A stretch of DNA of 64,000 nt from assembly GCA_905116865.2 (NCBI GenBank), contig CAJHNH020006112.1:383501-447500 (forward strand). The letters are read 5' to 3'. Under the pieces are notes generated by a model. The model worked only from the letters and a program-made list of their open reading frames with translations, searched no databases and had not been told where the DNA came from. This DNA is from Candidula unifasciata (taxonomy: Eukaryota; Mollusca; Gastropoda; Stylommatophora; Geomitridae). A program made the position numbers and the translations under genes. The first letter of the stretch is position 1. Every line of letters starts with the position of its first letter. Positions 1 through 13,432 of the stretch are shown here, piece after piece.

Positions 1-120
1 GACCTATATTTTCAGACACGCTGGCTGATGCTGTCATGAAGTGGGTGTTACCGGCCGCCTTTACTTACACTCGAGGAATGGTGTCCGCATCAATTGCTGG
101 AGGCCTCTAGCCCGGCCCGT
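1..120 (-). repeat. Family F SINE-like fragment
   Basis: Shares the stretch around GGCCGCCTTTACTT with the other family F copies, in reverse orientation. It runs off the window edge. Confidence 0.35.
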
Positions 121-299
121 AACGATCCCCATTTCCAACATTTTAGCCCTGGAGTAAACTACACTGAATAGCCCGAATAAAGGGTCTTATTAATATTGCG
201 CAATTAAAAAGGGCTTAACTCTCTGAGACTGCCACCCTTGAAAATGGTAGGGAAATGCTCTTAAGGGGTCCAGGTTTTGTTTAATTGCCAAGTCATAAT

Positions 300-465
300 A
301 ATAATATGTAAAGTAAAGAGCCCTTTGCACGCCTTTAGGCGCATAGGGCATATGAGAAGAGCGCCCATATTTTTTACAGACCGATCGGCACTAGGTGGGT
401 ACTGGGGTCAGCATTACGTCGGCCGCTTTTACTTCCCAAGGACATACATCCTGGTACCAATTTAA
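300..465 (-). mobile_element. Family F SINE-like element
   Basis: Reverse-complement similarity to 1985-2175: a GGTACC-containing block, the GAAGTAAA...GGCCG block and the AGGCGCATAGGGCATATG block occur in matching order. Confidence 0.6.
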
Positions 466-476
466 GGTATAATAAA

Positions 477-477
<1 letters not shown>

Positions 478-540
<63 letters not shown>

Positions 541-541
541 G
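478..541. repeat. (AAT)n microsatellite
   Basis: About 21 perfect AAT units. Confidence 0.95.
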
Positions 542-1744
542 AAATAATTACGTGCTGAATGGCAAAAAAAAAAATAATGTATTTAATATAATTTGGCCTT
601 GTAAACCCCCCCCCCCCCTTTCTAGCCACAGCCACCCACTGTATAACCAGAACTTTTGTAATGCTCGGAGGGGGTTGGGTTTCATACGGCAGACCCAGGT
701 TCAATGGGATGGGGGGATGAGGCAAACATAAAAATATCAACGGAACTCTTAACGTTTCCTGGCACATCTACACATTTTCTCAGTCTGATCTAGGTCAGAG
801 GGGTGTCTCGTTGTACTGCTTTCTTCGAAAAGAGTCTCTTTTGTGACCTAGGTTGAGGCTGTGAGTGGGGGGGGGGGGGGGGTAAGGGCCAGTTCTACGT
901 GTTCTAGGGTCGTTGAAAGCTGTGTCGTCGTGTAGTATAGAACAGGCGACATCGGCGCCGATGTAATTGAAGGCAAGACAACGTGACGCCCCTCCGACGT
1001 AAAAGAGTCTGAGAAAGTTTAAATGAAAAGGTCATGTAGTGTGTAGATGGGCCGGGAAATGTGAACAGGACCATCTCAACTGCTTGAATACCAAGGTATA
1101 CACCATAGGTTTATCAATTACCCAACACATGATAAAGATTTCCTAACATCTTTCTATCTAGGCCGTCTTTCTCTCACATTACTGCAGTCTCTCCAGTAAC
1201 AAATTATGTCCCGTGGTTGTAATATTTTAAGACATTGGTCTGGTTAACCGGCTCTAAACGTATCCTACAAGCACACTCATTGATAGATAACGCAGAGTTC
1301 GTCCCCTCTCCAATGGTCCCAGTCATATTCACGTAAATCAATTGGATAATTGTTATATAACTATATCCTATCTTGCAAAAGGATCACGTTTGCCACTTAT
1401 TTAGTCCATCGTACTTAGTACTATTTGATGAATCAATAGCAAGCTTGTTGTCTACATGTCAAGTACTTATTCATGCAAATGAGACATGAAAACATTATTA
1501 TTGCAACATAATACATAGCAATCCAAATGGCCGGTAGCCGGTTCACGTGTGAGCTGGTGAAATACTTTATGTAATATTTATGTCTGTGTATAACTAACCT
1601 ATCGTGCTCGACTCCTCTCATCAATGAGAAACTACATTTCTGGTGGCGACTGTTGGCCATGGCGCCTCTAGCAAATGGCAAATGCATTTACTACATGCAC
1701 ATATTTCTGGAGTGTTCAGAGACTAATTGTTTGTTCACCAGTTT
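542..1744. other. No gene seen
   Basis: Holds a poly-C run (607-618), a poly-G run (868-882) and a weak tRNA-like segment near 665-710. No coding signal or recognisable element otherwise. Confidence 0.5.
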
Positions 1745-1870
1745 TGTTTAATGGGACGTTTTATTTGATTTTCACTGGCTCATGAACGGAGCAAGTACGG
1801 GGAAACCCGACTGTGGTGAAGTTGAAACCTCGTCTAAGATTAAGACAGTAATTCTTCCTACTTCTTTAAA
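1745..1870 (+). repeat. Interspersed repeat family E
   Basis: The block CATGAACGGAGCAAGTACGG and the following GGGAAACC recur, diverged, in reverse at 53400-53580 and 16370-16440 and in part at 31020-31070. Class unknown. Confidence 0.5.
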
Positions 1871-1984
1871 TTTGAAGAAATCAATTGTAAACACAGTCAA
1901 CATAAAGATAAAAATAAAACACTTTTATGTGAGTAGGTTTAAAACAGAAGAATTTAACTCTAGCATATATTTTGTGGATTTTCA

Positions 1985-2175
1985 TCATGGTATGGGGCGT
2001 CGCAGGTCGACCCAGGCTTCAATAGGTACCCGGATGTCTGTCCTGGGGAAGTAAAGACGGCCGGCGTAATGCTGACCACATTATCCACCTAGTGCCGATT
2101 GGTCTGTAAACATATGGGTGCTCTTCACATATGCCCGATGCGCCTGAAGGCGTAAATAGGGATCTTTACTATATA
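1985..2175 (+). mobile_element. Family F SINE-like element
   Basis: Near-complete 3' part: GGGGCGTCGCAGGTCGACCC, a GGTACC block, GAAGTAAAGACGGCCGG, and ATGCTGACCACATTA. Matches copies at 38920-39105 and 62530-62690. Confidence 0.65.
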
Positions 2176-2829
2176 TTTGGCTGCAGACAAACCAGCCTGT
2201 ACTGACGCTATTTAAATGTTTCATTTCGATGAACAATGTTTATTTATCAAACCGCGAGCTGTCAACTAACAAAATGGCAGTTGAATCAAAGAAAGGTAGT
2301 GGCAGACGAAAATGTTTATGTTGTCAGTCGGTGACACGAATTTTGTAACGCGAGCTTGTAGTTCTTCTCCGTTCCTTTTTGAAGAAATGGATCACACCGT
2401 GTATTCACTTACTGGATTACCAAGTGGATAAGTTTGTCTGATTTAAGTATTCTTGTGGGAAAAATTAAATTCATTTTGACGGATCCTGTCAAAGGAAAGA
2501 CTTATGCCAAAACATGGGAGAGGATCCATGACGAAAAAGTTCAGCTGCCTGCCTCGCGTTTTAAAGGTTAAAGGTATCAGACTTTCTTCAATTTCGCGGT
2601 TGCAGTTCTTTCGACGGTTACTGGGCACCTTTAGGACTCCAGACATATTTTTAGGGGTCTGAACCATCCACTCCCTCAGTAATGTGATCTGTCTTCTGCC
2701 CTCAGTAAAATTTATAAAGAAGTTAAATGACGTTCTGTTTTAAAGTCATTTGTCTCGAATTTTCATATTATTTGAAATATAATTTTACATTTGTTTGCCA
2801 TTCAGCACCTGTCAGTAATGAAGTCAGTA
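2176..2829. other. No gene seen
   Basis: Ordinary-looking unique sequence; I see no conserved coding segment or repeat. Confidence 0.4.
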
Positions 2830-3045
2830 GCCCGTCCTTTACAGGACGTCGCAGAACTAACTCCAGCATTGTTTCTTGTGTGTGGCTATTGTGGTTCTTC
2901 TATCCACATTTACTTTCAGTAGTCTGCCAGTGATAGTCAGCTCTCAATACTTCTATTGAAACCAACGCAAGGCAGTCTACTGCCAAATCGCCTGTAGCAG
3001 GGAACCAACCCGAAGCGCGTTCGCAACGCGTAAACCAAGACATCG
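2830..3045 (-). mobile_element. SINE1 copy (tRNA-derived)
   Basis: Reverse orientation: TCCTTTACAGGACGTCGCAG at its 3' end and a degenerate tRNA-like head at 2995-3045. Matches SINE1 copies such as 38486-38718. Confidence 0.75.
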
Positions 3046-3327
3046 ACAAGAAGAATAAAAATAATAATATTAATTATTATTATTATTATTATTGCGCACA
3101 TAAACAACCCGCCCGCGTAATGATTTCAATGGGATGGCAACACTGACAGAAACCAGTGATTTTTGTACAAATTCCTGACCGCTTGTTGGGAACGTCTAAG
3201 TTCGTGGCGGACACAGAAACTTGTCAATCAAGTATCGCTAGAATACAATCATCTTAAAAGTCCACATAGTCTCATAGTTTGTATAGACAGGCAAAACTGC
3301 AGAGGCTGATTTTTTTAAAAATCATTA

Positions 3328-3741
3328 ATGTAGTAGTAGCAATGATGGCGGTGGTGTTGGCGTTGGCGATGGTGGTGGCGATAGCAGCACCAGCAGTAGT
3401 AGTAATAGTAGTAGCAACAGCAGTAGTAGTAGTAGCAGCAACAGCAGTAGCAGCAATAGCAGTAGTAGTAGTGGTATTGATGGTAGTACCAGCAGTTGTT
3501 GATGTTACCGTAGTAGTATTATTAGTAGTTGTTGCTGAAGTAGTAGTAGTAGTAGCAGCAGCAGCAACAACAGTAGCAGCAGTAGTAGCAGTAGCAGCAG
3601 CAGTAGTAATAGTAGCAGCAGCAGTAGTAGTAATAGCAGCAGCAGCAGTTGTAGTAGTAGTAGCAGCAGAAGCAGTAGTAGTGATAGCAGCAGTAGTAGT
3701 AGTAGCAGCAGTAGTAGTAGTAGTAGCAGCAGCAGCAGTAA

Positions 3742-3800
<59 letters not shown>

Positions 3801-3838
3801 ACAGCATCAGCAGCATCAGTAGTAGTAGCATTAGTAGT
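3328..3838. repeat. Compound AGT/AGC trinucleotide microsatellite
   Basis: About 510 bp of mixed AGT and AGC triplets, with a pure AGT block at 3738-3800. All long frames here encode low-complexity Val/Ala, Thr/Ala or Leu tracts and are artefacts of the repeat. Confidence 0.95.
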
Positions 3839-3844
3839 CAAGGC

Positions 3845-4204
3845 GTTTCTTTCCCTTGTGGCACACAATGATAAGCAGTATCGATACCTTTTTAAAAGCA
3901 TAATTATTTTTCAGTACAATTGTTACAGACAACAGACACTGTGCTAAGTGCCATTACTTTTTTTTAAACATATTGAGGTAAATACTGCTACCTATTATTA
4001 GTAGAAAACAACGCCTGGCAGAACAGTAGCAGCAGCATCAGTATTTATAGTCACTGCAGTATTATTAGCAGCAGCAGTAATAGTAGCAGTAGTAATGAAA
4101 AAAATCGTGCCAGAGGAAAATGATCATGACGAGTGTGATAAAGCCGATGATCATATTGGTAACGATAATAAGTAGAAGAGGAAGGAGCAGAAACAAATAA
4201 AAAT
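3845..4204. other. No gene seen; minor AGC/AGT repeats
   Basis: Short AGC-rich triplet stretches at 4025-4095, otherwise featureless. Confidence 0.4.
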
Positions 4205-4460
4205 AGTTCCCTGTGTGTGTTTCCGGGGCCTAATTGTGGGGAAAACAAGAATAGACCCACTGCCTGCCCAGAAGCATGCCGTAAGAGTCGACTAATTGGG
4301 AGCTGCCTTCAAAGTCAGAGTTCATTTGCCTGAGAGGCAAGGAACCAACAGTCTGCATGCAAATGAGTCAGACCTGTGAAACGGATGTACACACAGCCCA
4401 GAAGTGGACGAACAACCAGAACTTTCCTCCCGAGCTTACAGTATGTGAACGTAAAGAAGA
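4205..4460 (+). mobile_element. Interspersed repeat family C
   Basis: Runs from TTTCCGGGGCC through CGACTAATTGGGAGCT and GAGGCAAGGAACCAACAG to AACCAGAACTTTCC. At least eight copies lie in this window. About 260 bp; class unknown, SINE-like in size. Confidence 0.75.
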
Positions 4461-4889
4461 AGAAAATAAAAGTGTAGACTTACCACTGTGTAAACCAACA
4501 AAATATACTCCCTTAGCAACTCTTTAACTCAGCGACTTTGTGATTGTCGTATATGGGACTCAAGTTCTACTTTTTATACACTCGTACGTTGCGTTACAGT
4601 TAATTTTCTGCTGGCAAAACACGCAGAGTCATCTAGCGGTACCAAGGTTAAGCATACCACACCAGGCACTGCAAATCTTTGGCCTACAAACACTTGACTA
4701 CAAAGTCTCTGCAATATAAAAACGCATGAGATTGTACAGCACATTCAACTAGGCCGGAGAATTGCCTACTCAGAAGAAATTACGAATGCAAACATTGGTT
4801 TCAAGCACAGCCATTACTGTGTGATTGATATCTCTAACTCTAGAATGTTCGTATTGCTTTAGATTTTCATAAGTTACGTTACGCTTTGA

Positions 4890-5100
4890 TCATCATCTTC
4901 TTCTTAAAATCCATGGCGTGGGGCGTTGGTAGTCATGACTATAAACAACCTTCTGTCTCGTGTACTTTCAGTCAACTTTGACACAGATGATCGTCCATGT
5001 CATGATGTCAAACTGTCCAGCATCTTCTCTCTCGGTCTCCCTCTGCCTCTTCTTCCCTCCAACTTTCCTACCGTCAGGATGGAAGAGAAACGGAGCAGAC
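4890..5100 (-). mobile_element. Non-LTR retrotransposon 3' tail (GAA-tail family)
   Basis: The minus strand encodes the degenerate C-terminal region seen better at 22645-22945 and ends in GAAGAAGA. Confidence 0.7.
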
Positions 5101-5380
5101 GTGTTACAAATCCGACCTCAGCTGTTTTTTCCATCTATCGTCCACACTGATCAAAAACTTTCCGGGCTCAAATTGGGCTTATCAGATATCATTGTCATCA
5201 CCATATTCATCACCATATTCATCCTCATCATCATCAGCATCGTGTATTTTGCAAATCATTTTCACCAGCAGCTTTCTGTCGGCTTCAAAAGCCAGTGGTG
5301 AAAGTAGAGCACTGGACAACGTTTTTTTGTCTAAGACTTTCATTTCCACATATTCGTCTTTCCAGACAATCGTGTTGTGT

Positions 5381-6027
<647 letters not shown>

Positions 6028-6087
6028 TAGGGCTGTACCGAATAGTGATTTTCACTATTCGGCGGAATACGAATACGAATAGTGTAT
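6028..6087 (+). mobile_element. hAT left terminus (partial)
   Basis: Starts TAGGGCTGTACCGAATAGTG, the same terminal inverted repeat as the complete hAT at 20038-21215. No right end is present here. Confidence 0.75.
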
Positions 6088-6436
6088 TATTATCATCATC
6101 ATCAGGTGACTTGCCGACTGGCGTGTGCGATCATGCCTCTCCACAATCTGCTATCTCCTGCAGCATGAATCAGTTCGTGTGCTGACGCACCTTTATGCAT
6201 TGCAACAAGACTGTCAAGAATCTTCTATCGTTGTCTTTCTCTATCCCTCCTTCCACAGATCTTTCCAGTGGTCACCAAATGTTCCATTTTCCCTTTTCTC
6301 ATAACATGGCTGAAAAATGACGTCTATCTCCTTCTGATGTCTGTGATTAGTTGTCTTCGGGCTCCCGCCTCTTTTCAAAACCATCGTCGCTCTGCCTTCA
6401 GTCCGATGTAATTTAAACACACCTTCATATTCTCGT
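6088..6436 (-). mobile_element. LINE1-type 3' fragment inside hAT end
   Basis: The minus strand ends in (GAT)n. The block GCCGACTGGCGTGTGCGATC and the following CTCCTGCAGCATGAATCAG match 20124-20632 and 36938-37339. It encodes the degenerate GHVMRR-type tail. Confidence 0.75.
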
Positions 6437-8060
<1,624 letters not shown>

Positions 8061-8064
8061 CATC

Positions 8065-8178
8065 ACTGTAAAGGAATCATCACTTTAAAACAATGATCAC
8101 TTTAAAGCAATCATCCCTTTAAAACAATTATCACTCTAAAATAATCACCACTATAAAACAATCATCACTTTAAAAAAG
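8065..8178. repeat. Diverged minisatellite of about 20 bp
   Basis: Six to seven copies built on ATCACTTTAAAACA. Confidence 0.8.
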
Positions 8179-8179
8179 A

Positions 8180-9460
8180 CACCAAAGACACTCTTTAATA
8201 AACGTGAGGTTAAACTTGAGAAGAACGAATTCACAATTACAGACTAGAGAATGCTGTTAAAAGTAAGAAGAAAGACCACAGAAAGATTGTGTAATGCATC
8301 GTTGTGTCTGCTTGACTGCAGAAGATATATTTCAAGGCAATGACTCGAGAACTTGCAAGAACAACTGGCACGATTGGGAGACTGATATCGGGTGTGTGTG
8401 TGTGGGGGTGGGGGTAGGGTGGGGTGGGGGAGGGAAGCGCAAAGAGATAAATACATTGATGGCTTCAAATATGCTTAATTCCATCAATGCTGTTAAAACG
8501 ATTGCAACATAGTAGACAGAGAGAATGGCTGTGATATTTGAGTCTTTCAACCGACACGACCTTACTTCTGCAAGCATTTGTTGACCGGGTTAACCTTCTT
8601 GGTTAATAATAGGGAATAGTAGTGGTGAATGAAATGATGATAGAAGTATTGAATAGCAATATGTGGATGTTTAAAGAGTATTGTGTGTTTACAAGAGAGA
8701 TATATACGTGACAAATAGAACGATGACTAGGAGATTACTAGGACCGATGTTTGCGAAAACCAGTTTGAGGTGGCAGAACGAAGCAATACAATGTGATATT
8801 TTAGTTCTAGTTATACATAATGTAAACAAAAAATAGCATGTCAACACTTAGGAAGTCTAAGCGTCTCGCTCGTGTTAAATAAAGACAGATATCAGGGGTG
8901 CTAACACAAAGATAAGATAACATAGGGGGGGGGGGTGGAAGTTGGTGGTGTCCTCTGCCTTCTTACACATGTTCTAGGGTAAACCTTTTGTGACCTAGGA
9001 CTTTAAAAAAAATACGTGATATATACATACACACACACATACACCGTATATATGTTTGTGTGTGTGTGTCTGGAATAGAAAATAATTGTAAAATGTACAT
9101 GAAATAATGTGAAAATTTATAACCAAGCATTTAATAAAGATAACTTTTCTACATGATTAGGAGGGCCGCTTGTTCTCCCCCTTTACACACACAACCCACT
9201 TCTTTCATATTTACAGTTTGTTTTGTTGATGGAGGGGAGCTAACTGGGTATAAGCCCTGGGTTCTGGTGACCCAAACTGACATGTCAAACGCTGCATCGA
9301 GACCACCACCTGCTGCTGAAAGTAGGATTTGTTTGTTTGTGTTTCTTTTCCCATTCCCTTATTTTCCATACGATATGATAGACAGACTCACGACCGCCTG
9401 CAGCTGTGAATAGAGTCGGCCGTGCATAGATTGTATTCAGAGTGGATAGATTGTATTCAG
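8180..9460. other. No gene seen
   Basis: Contains GT/GGGGT-rich (8390-8435), poly-G (8924-8934) and CA/GT (9026-9070) tracts. A 21-bp unit built on GATAGATTGTATTCAGAG is duplicated at 9427-9464. Confidence 0.45.
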
Positions 9461-9465
9461 AGTCG

Positions 9466-9690
9466 GGACTGGGTTCTTTTCTGTTAAGCGACTACATCAC
9501 GCCAGATTTAGGGAAATTCCATAGTATAGGGGGGGGGGGCGGTTAGGGTTAGTTTTAAATCAATAGCGACTACTACTAACCCAACTACCGCCCCCTTTTT
9601 TCGCCCCCCCCCCCACCCAATCCTATACTATGGAACTTTCCTTAATCTCGCGTGATGTGATCACTAAACAGAAAAGAACCTGGGACTGTA
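9466..9690. mobile_element. Fold-back MITE-like inverted repeat
   Basis: Left arm with GGGTTCTTTTCTGTTAAGCG and CCATAGTATAGGGGGG. The right arm is its reverse complement (CCTATACTATGG, CTAAACAGAAAAGAACCTGG). Arms are about 75 bp and end in poly-G/poly-C at the loop. Confidence 0.75.
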
Positions 9691-10012
9691 CTGCACACAA
9701 AGACACACACATGAACGCACGAATGCGGCTCTAAGTCAAGAGTTGTTATACTGACAAATGCTCGCTCAGTATCGCAAGCAATACGAAACGATAAATAACT
9801 ACAGATCATCAAGTTTGATCCACGAAAAACTAAATGCCGATCAGCTAACCAAGTATGGGCTTCAGTGGACCTAGGGCCACTGCTACATTAAAGGAAATTA
9901 ACGAGCAGACTACTTAGCGAAAATTTGAAGTCATACAGGACAGGCAGATACAGGATGCAGTTATGGGAAAAATATAACTAAGATAAAAGCAGCCATAAGA
10001 ACCCACTGGGAG

Positions 10013-10149
10013 ACTTGCCATCTAGGACACAATCTTGAAGACCCGAGACTTCCCATCTAGGACACAATCTTGAAGACCCGAGACTTCCCATCTAGGACAC
10101 AATCTTGAAGACCCGAGACTTCCCATCTAGGAAACAATCTTGAAGACCC
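10013..10149. repeat. 35-bp tandem repeat, about 4 copies
   Basis: CTAGGACACAATCTTGAAGA begins at 10022, 10057, 10092 and, with one change, 10127. It lies within the decayed RNase H sequence and was formed by local duplication. Confidence 0.95.
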
Positions 10150-10222
10150 AATCAACCTCCTTACTTGACAGAAACAGACCAGTATTTGTATACTATTTTT
10201 AGACTACTTACTAGACACAACA

Positions 10223-10321
10223 AACTACTGAACGTAAATTTGCCTAGAAAAAACCACACAACAGTCAGGGGCTGTTGAGGTAGGTTCTGCAACGTCCTGT
10301 AAAGGATACGCAACTAACCTA
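10223..10321 (+). mobile_element. 5'-truncated SINE1 with target-site duplication
   Basis: Only the SINE 3' part is present, ending GTCCTGTAAAGGATACGCAA. It is flanked by the 13-bp direct repeat ACTAGACACAACA at 10210-10222 and 10322-10334, so it is a genuine retroposition event. Confidence 0.88.
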
Positions 10322-10387
10322 ACTAGACACAACAGACTCTTCAGCCATGAGTACTAGAGATTCAAGACTGGGGATTTAGAAATTTGC

Positions 10388-13026
10388 CCGTGTGGACAGA
10401 CACATAGAATACTAAACATGTGGACAGGCACATAGAATACTGAACATGTGGACAGACACATAGAATACTGAACATGTAGACAGGCACAGAGAATACTAAA
10501 CATGTGGACAGACACATAGAATACTGAACATGTGGACAGGCACATAGAATACTGAACATGTGGACAGGCACATAGAATACTGAACATGTGGACAGACACA
10601 TAGAATACTAAACATGTGGACAGACACACAGAATACTAAACATGTGGACAGGCACATAGAATACTGAACATGTGGACAGGCACATAGAATACTGCACATG
10701 TGGACAGGCACATAGAATACTGAACATGTGGACAGACACATAGAATACTGAACATGTGGACAGACACATAGAATACTGAACATGTGGACAGGCACAGAGA
10801 ATACTGAACATGTGGACAGGCACATAGAATACTGAACATGTGGACAGACACATAGAATACTGAACATGTGGACAGACACATAGAATACTAAACATGTGGA
10901 CAGACACATAGAATACTAAACATGTGGACAGGCACATAGAATACTGAACATGTGGACAGGCACATAGAATACTGCACATGTGGACAGGCACATATAATAC
11001 TGAACATGTGGACAGACACATAGAATACTGAACATGTGGACAGACACATAGAATACTGAACATGTGGACAGGCACAGAGAATACTGAACACGTGGACAGG
11101 CACATAGAATACTGAACATGTGGACAGGCACATAGAATACTGAACATGTGGACAGGCACATAGAATACTGAACATGTGGACAGGCACATAGAATACTGAA
11201 CATGTGGACAGACACATAGAATGCTGAACATGTGGACAGGCACATAGAATACTGAACATGTGGACAGGCACATAGAATACTGAACATGTGGACAGGCACA
11301 TAGAATAATGAACATGTGGACAGGCACATAGAATACTTAACATGTGGACAGACACATAGAATACTGAACATGTGGACAGACACATAGAATACTGAACATG
11401 TGGACAGGCACATAGAATACTGAACATGTGGACAGGCACATAGAATACTGAACATGTGGACAGACACATAGAATACTGAACATGTGGACAGACACATAGA
11501 ATACTGAACATGTGGACAGGTACATAGAATACTGAACATGTGGACAGGCGCATAGAATACTGAACATGTGGACAGGCACATAGAATACTGAACATGTGGA
11601 CAGACACATAGAATACTGAACATGTGGACAGGCACATAGAATACTGAACATGTGGACAGACACATAGAATACTAAACATATGGACAGGCACAGAGAATAC
11701 TGAACATGTGGACAGGCACATAGAATACTGAACTTGTGGACAGACACATAGAATACTGAACTTGTGGACAGACACATAGAATACTGAACATGTGGACAGG
11801 CATATAGAATACTGAACATGTGGACAGGCGCATAGAATACTGAACTTGTGGACAGGCACATAGAATACTGAACTTGTGGACAGACACATAGAATACTGAA
11901 CATGTGGACAGACACATATAATACTGAACATGTGGACAGGTACATAGAATACTGAACATGTGGACAGACACATAGAATACTCAACATGTGGACAGACACA
12001 TAGAATACTGAACTTGTGGACAGGCACATAGAATACTGAACTTGTGGACAGACACATAGAATACTGAACATGTGGACAGACACATAGAATACTGAACTTG
12101 TGGACAGGCGCATAGAATACTGAACTTGTGGACAGACACATAGAATACTGAACTTGTGGACAGGCACATAGAATACTGAACTTGTGGACAGGCACATAGA
12201 ATACTGAACTTGTGGACAGACACATAGAATACTGAACATGTGGACAGGCACATAGAATACTGAAGATGTGGACAGGCACATAGAATACTGAACATGTGGA
12301 CAGGTACATAGAATACTGAACATGTGGACAGGCGCATAGAATACTGAACATGTGGACAGGCGCATAGAATACTGAACATGTGGACAGGCACATAGAATAC
12401 TGAACATGTGGACAGACACATAGAATACTGAACATCTGGACAGGCACATAGAATACTGAACTTGTGGACAGGCACATAGAATACTGAACATGTGGACAGG
12501 CGCATAGAATACTGAACATGTGGACAGGCACATAGAATACTGAACATGTGGACAGGCACATAGAATACTGAACATGTGGACAGGCACATAGAATACTGAA
12601 CATGTGGACAGGCACATAGAGTACTGAACATGCGGACAGGCACATAGAATACTGAACATGTGGACAGGCGCATAGAATACTGAACATGTGGACAGGCACA
12701 AAGAATACTGAACATGTGGACAGGCACATAGAATACTGAACTTGTGGAGAGGCACATAGAATACTGAACATGTGGACAGACACATAGAATACTGAACATG
12801 TGGACAGGCACATAGAATACTGAACATGTGGACAGGCACATAGAATACTGAACATGTGGACAGGCACATAGAATACTGAACTTGTGGACAGGCACATAGA
12901 ATACTGAACATGTGGAAAGGCACATAGAATACTGAACATGTGGACAGGCACAGAGAATACTGAACATGTGGACAGGCACAGAGAATACTGAACATGTGGA
13001 CAGGCACAGAGAATACTGAACTTGTG
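10388..13026. repeat. 28-bp minisatellite array, about 94 copies
   Basis: The unit begins CATGTGGACAGGCACATAGA and ends ATACTGAA. Variant positions (CAGGCAC/CAGACAC, CATGTG/CTTGTG, CATAGA/CAGAGA) recur in patterned blocks. Because 28 is not divisible by 3 and the unit lacks stops on the minus strand, all three minus frames stay open for hundreds of codons (up to 687). The first unit is continuous with the CPCGQ codons of the retroelement remnant at 10388. Confidence 0.97.
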
Positions 13027-13135
13027 CTACAGATACGCTTTCTACAAGCAGTAGAGAGACCCCAGGTGTGGCTGGTTGGCATTCAAATAGACATCCAAAG
13101 CTGTAGGAAACAGTGAAATACATTTTACCACAGTC
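13027..13135 (+). pseudogene. Residual 3' part of the decayed retroelement
   Basis: One frame reads ETVKYILPQSSL near 13107-13140, resembling TVKFIQETKLLI at the C terminus of the intact RNase H frame at 60645-61670. It would place the minisatellite inside the old coding sequence. Confidence 0.4.
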
Positions 13136-13146
13136 TTCTTTGAGAG

Positions 13147-13378
13147 TCGGCTCTGTGGCTAAGTCGATGCGAACGCTTCGTAATGCCGGGATGCCAGGTT
13201 AGATCCCAGCTGCAGGCCATGCACCTTGCGTTGGTTTCGACAGTGGTATCAAGAAAGCCACTGTCCAGAAAGCAATGGCAAACTGCTGGACGTAAATTTG
13301 CCTAGTAAACCACACAACAGCCAAGGGTTGTTGGGGTTGGTTCTGAAACGTCCTGTAAAGGATATGCAACTAACCTTT
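13147..13378 (+). mobile_element. SINE1 copy, near full length
   Basis: From GGCTCTGTGGCTAAGTCGAT (A-box-like) through a mutated B box to CCTGTAAAGGATATGCAACT. About 230 bp. Confidence 0.88.
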
Positions 13379-13432
13379 ATTGAGATCTGTAGCTTTCTCA
13401 TCTGAAAACCAGTGGCTAGAAAAGCGACAAGA

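Larger units (their letters stand above)
9740..10390 (+). pseudogene. Decayed non-LTR retrotransposon RNase H and zinc-knuckle region
   Basis: Plus-strand frames read ILTNARS near 9748, then HCYIKGN, a stop and RADYLAKI near 9870-9920 (the HCGxxGNExAD motif of RNase H). FKTGDLEICPCGQTHRIL follows at 10361-10415, resembling the C-terminal CxC...H...C knuckle of these elements. Several stops and frameshifts, a 35-bp tandem repeat and a SINE insertion show it is dead. Confidence 0.7.

Noticed and set aside
3272..3947. Thr/Ala-rich or Val/Ala-rich protein on either strand
   Set aside because: Low-complexity frames over an AGT/AGC trinucleotide repeat, open on both strands alike.
6028..6436. Complete hAT transposon in the TAGA array
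   Set aside because: Only the left terminus is present; no right inverted repeat or target duplication.
10388..13026. Long Cys-rich protein gene(s) on the minus strand (up to 687 codons)
   Set aside because: All three frames are open because the 28-bp unit lacks stops; the sequence is a minisatellite continuous with a dead LINE. No splice or start context.
10388..13026. CRISPR-like array (28-bp direct repeats)
   Set aside because: Repeats are directly adjacent with no spacers, and the window is eukaryotic.
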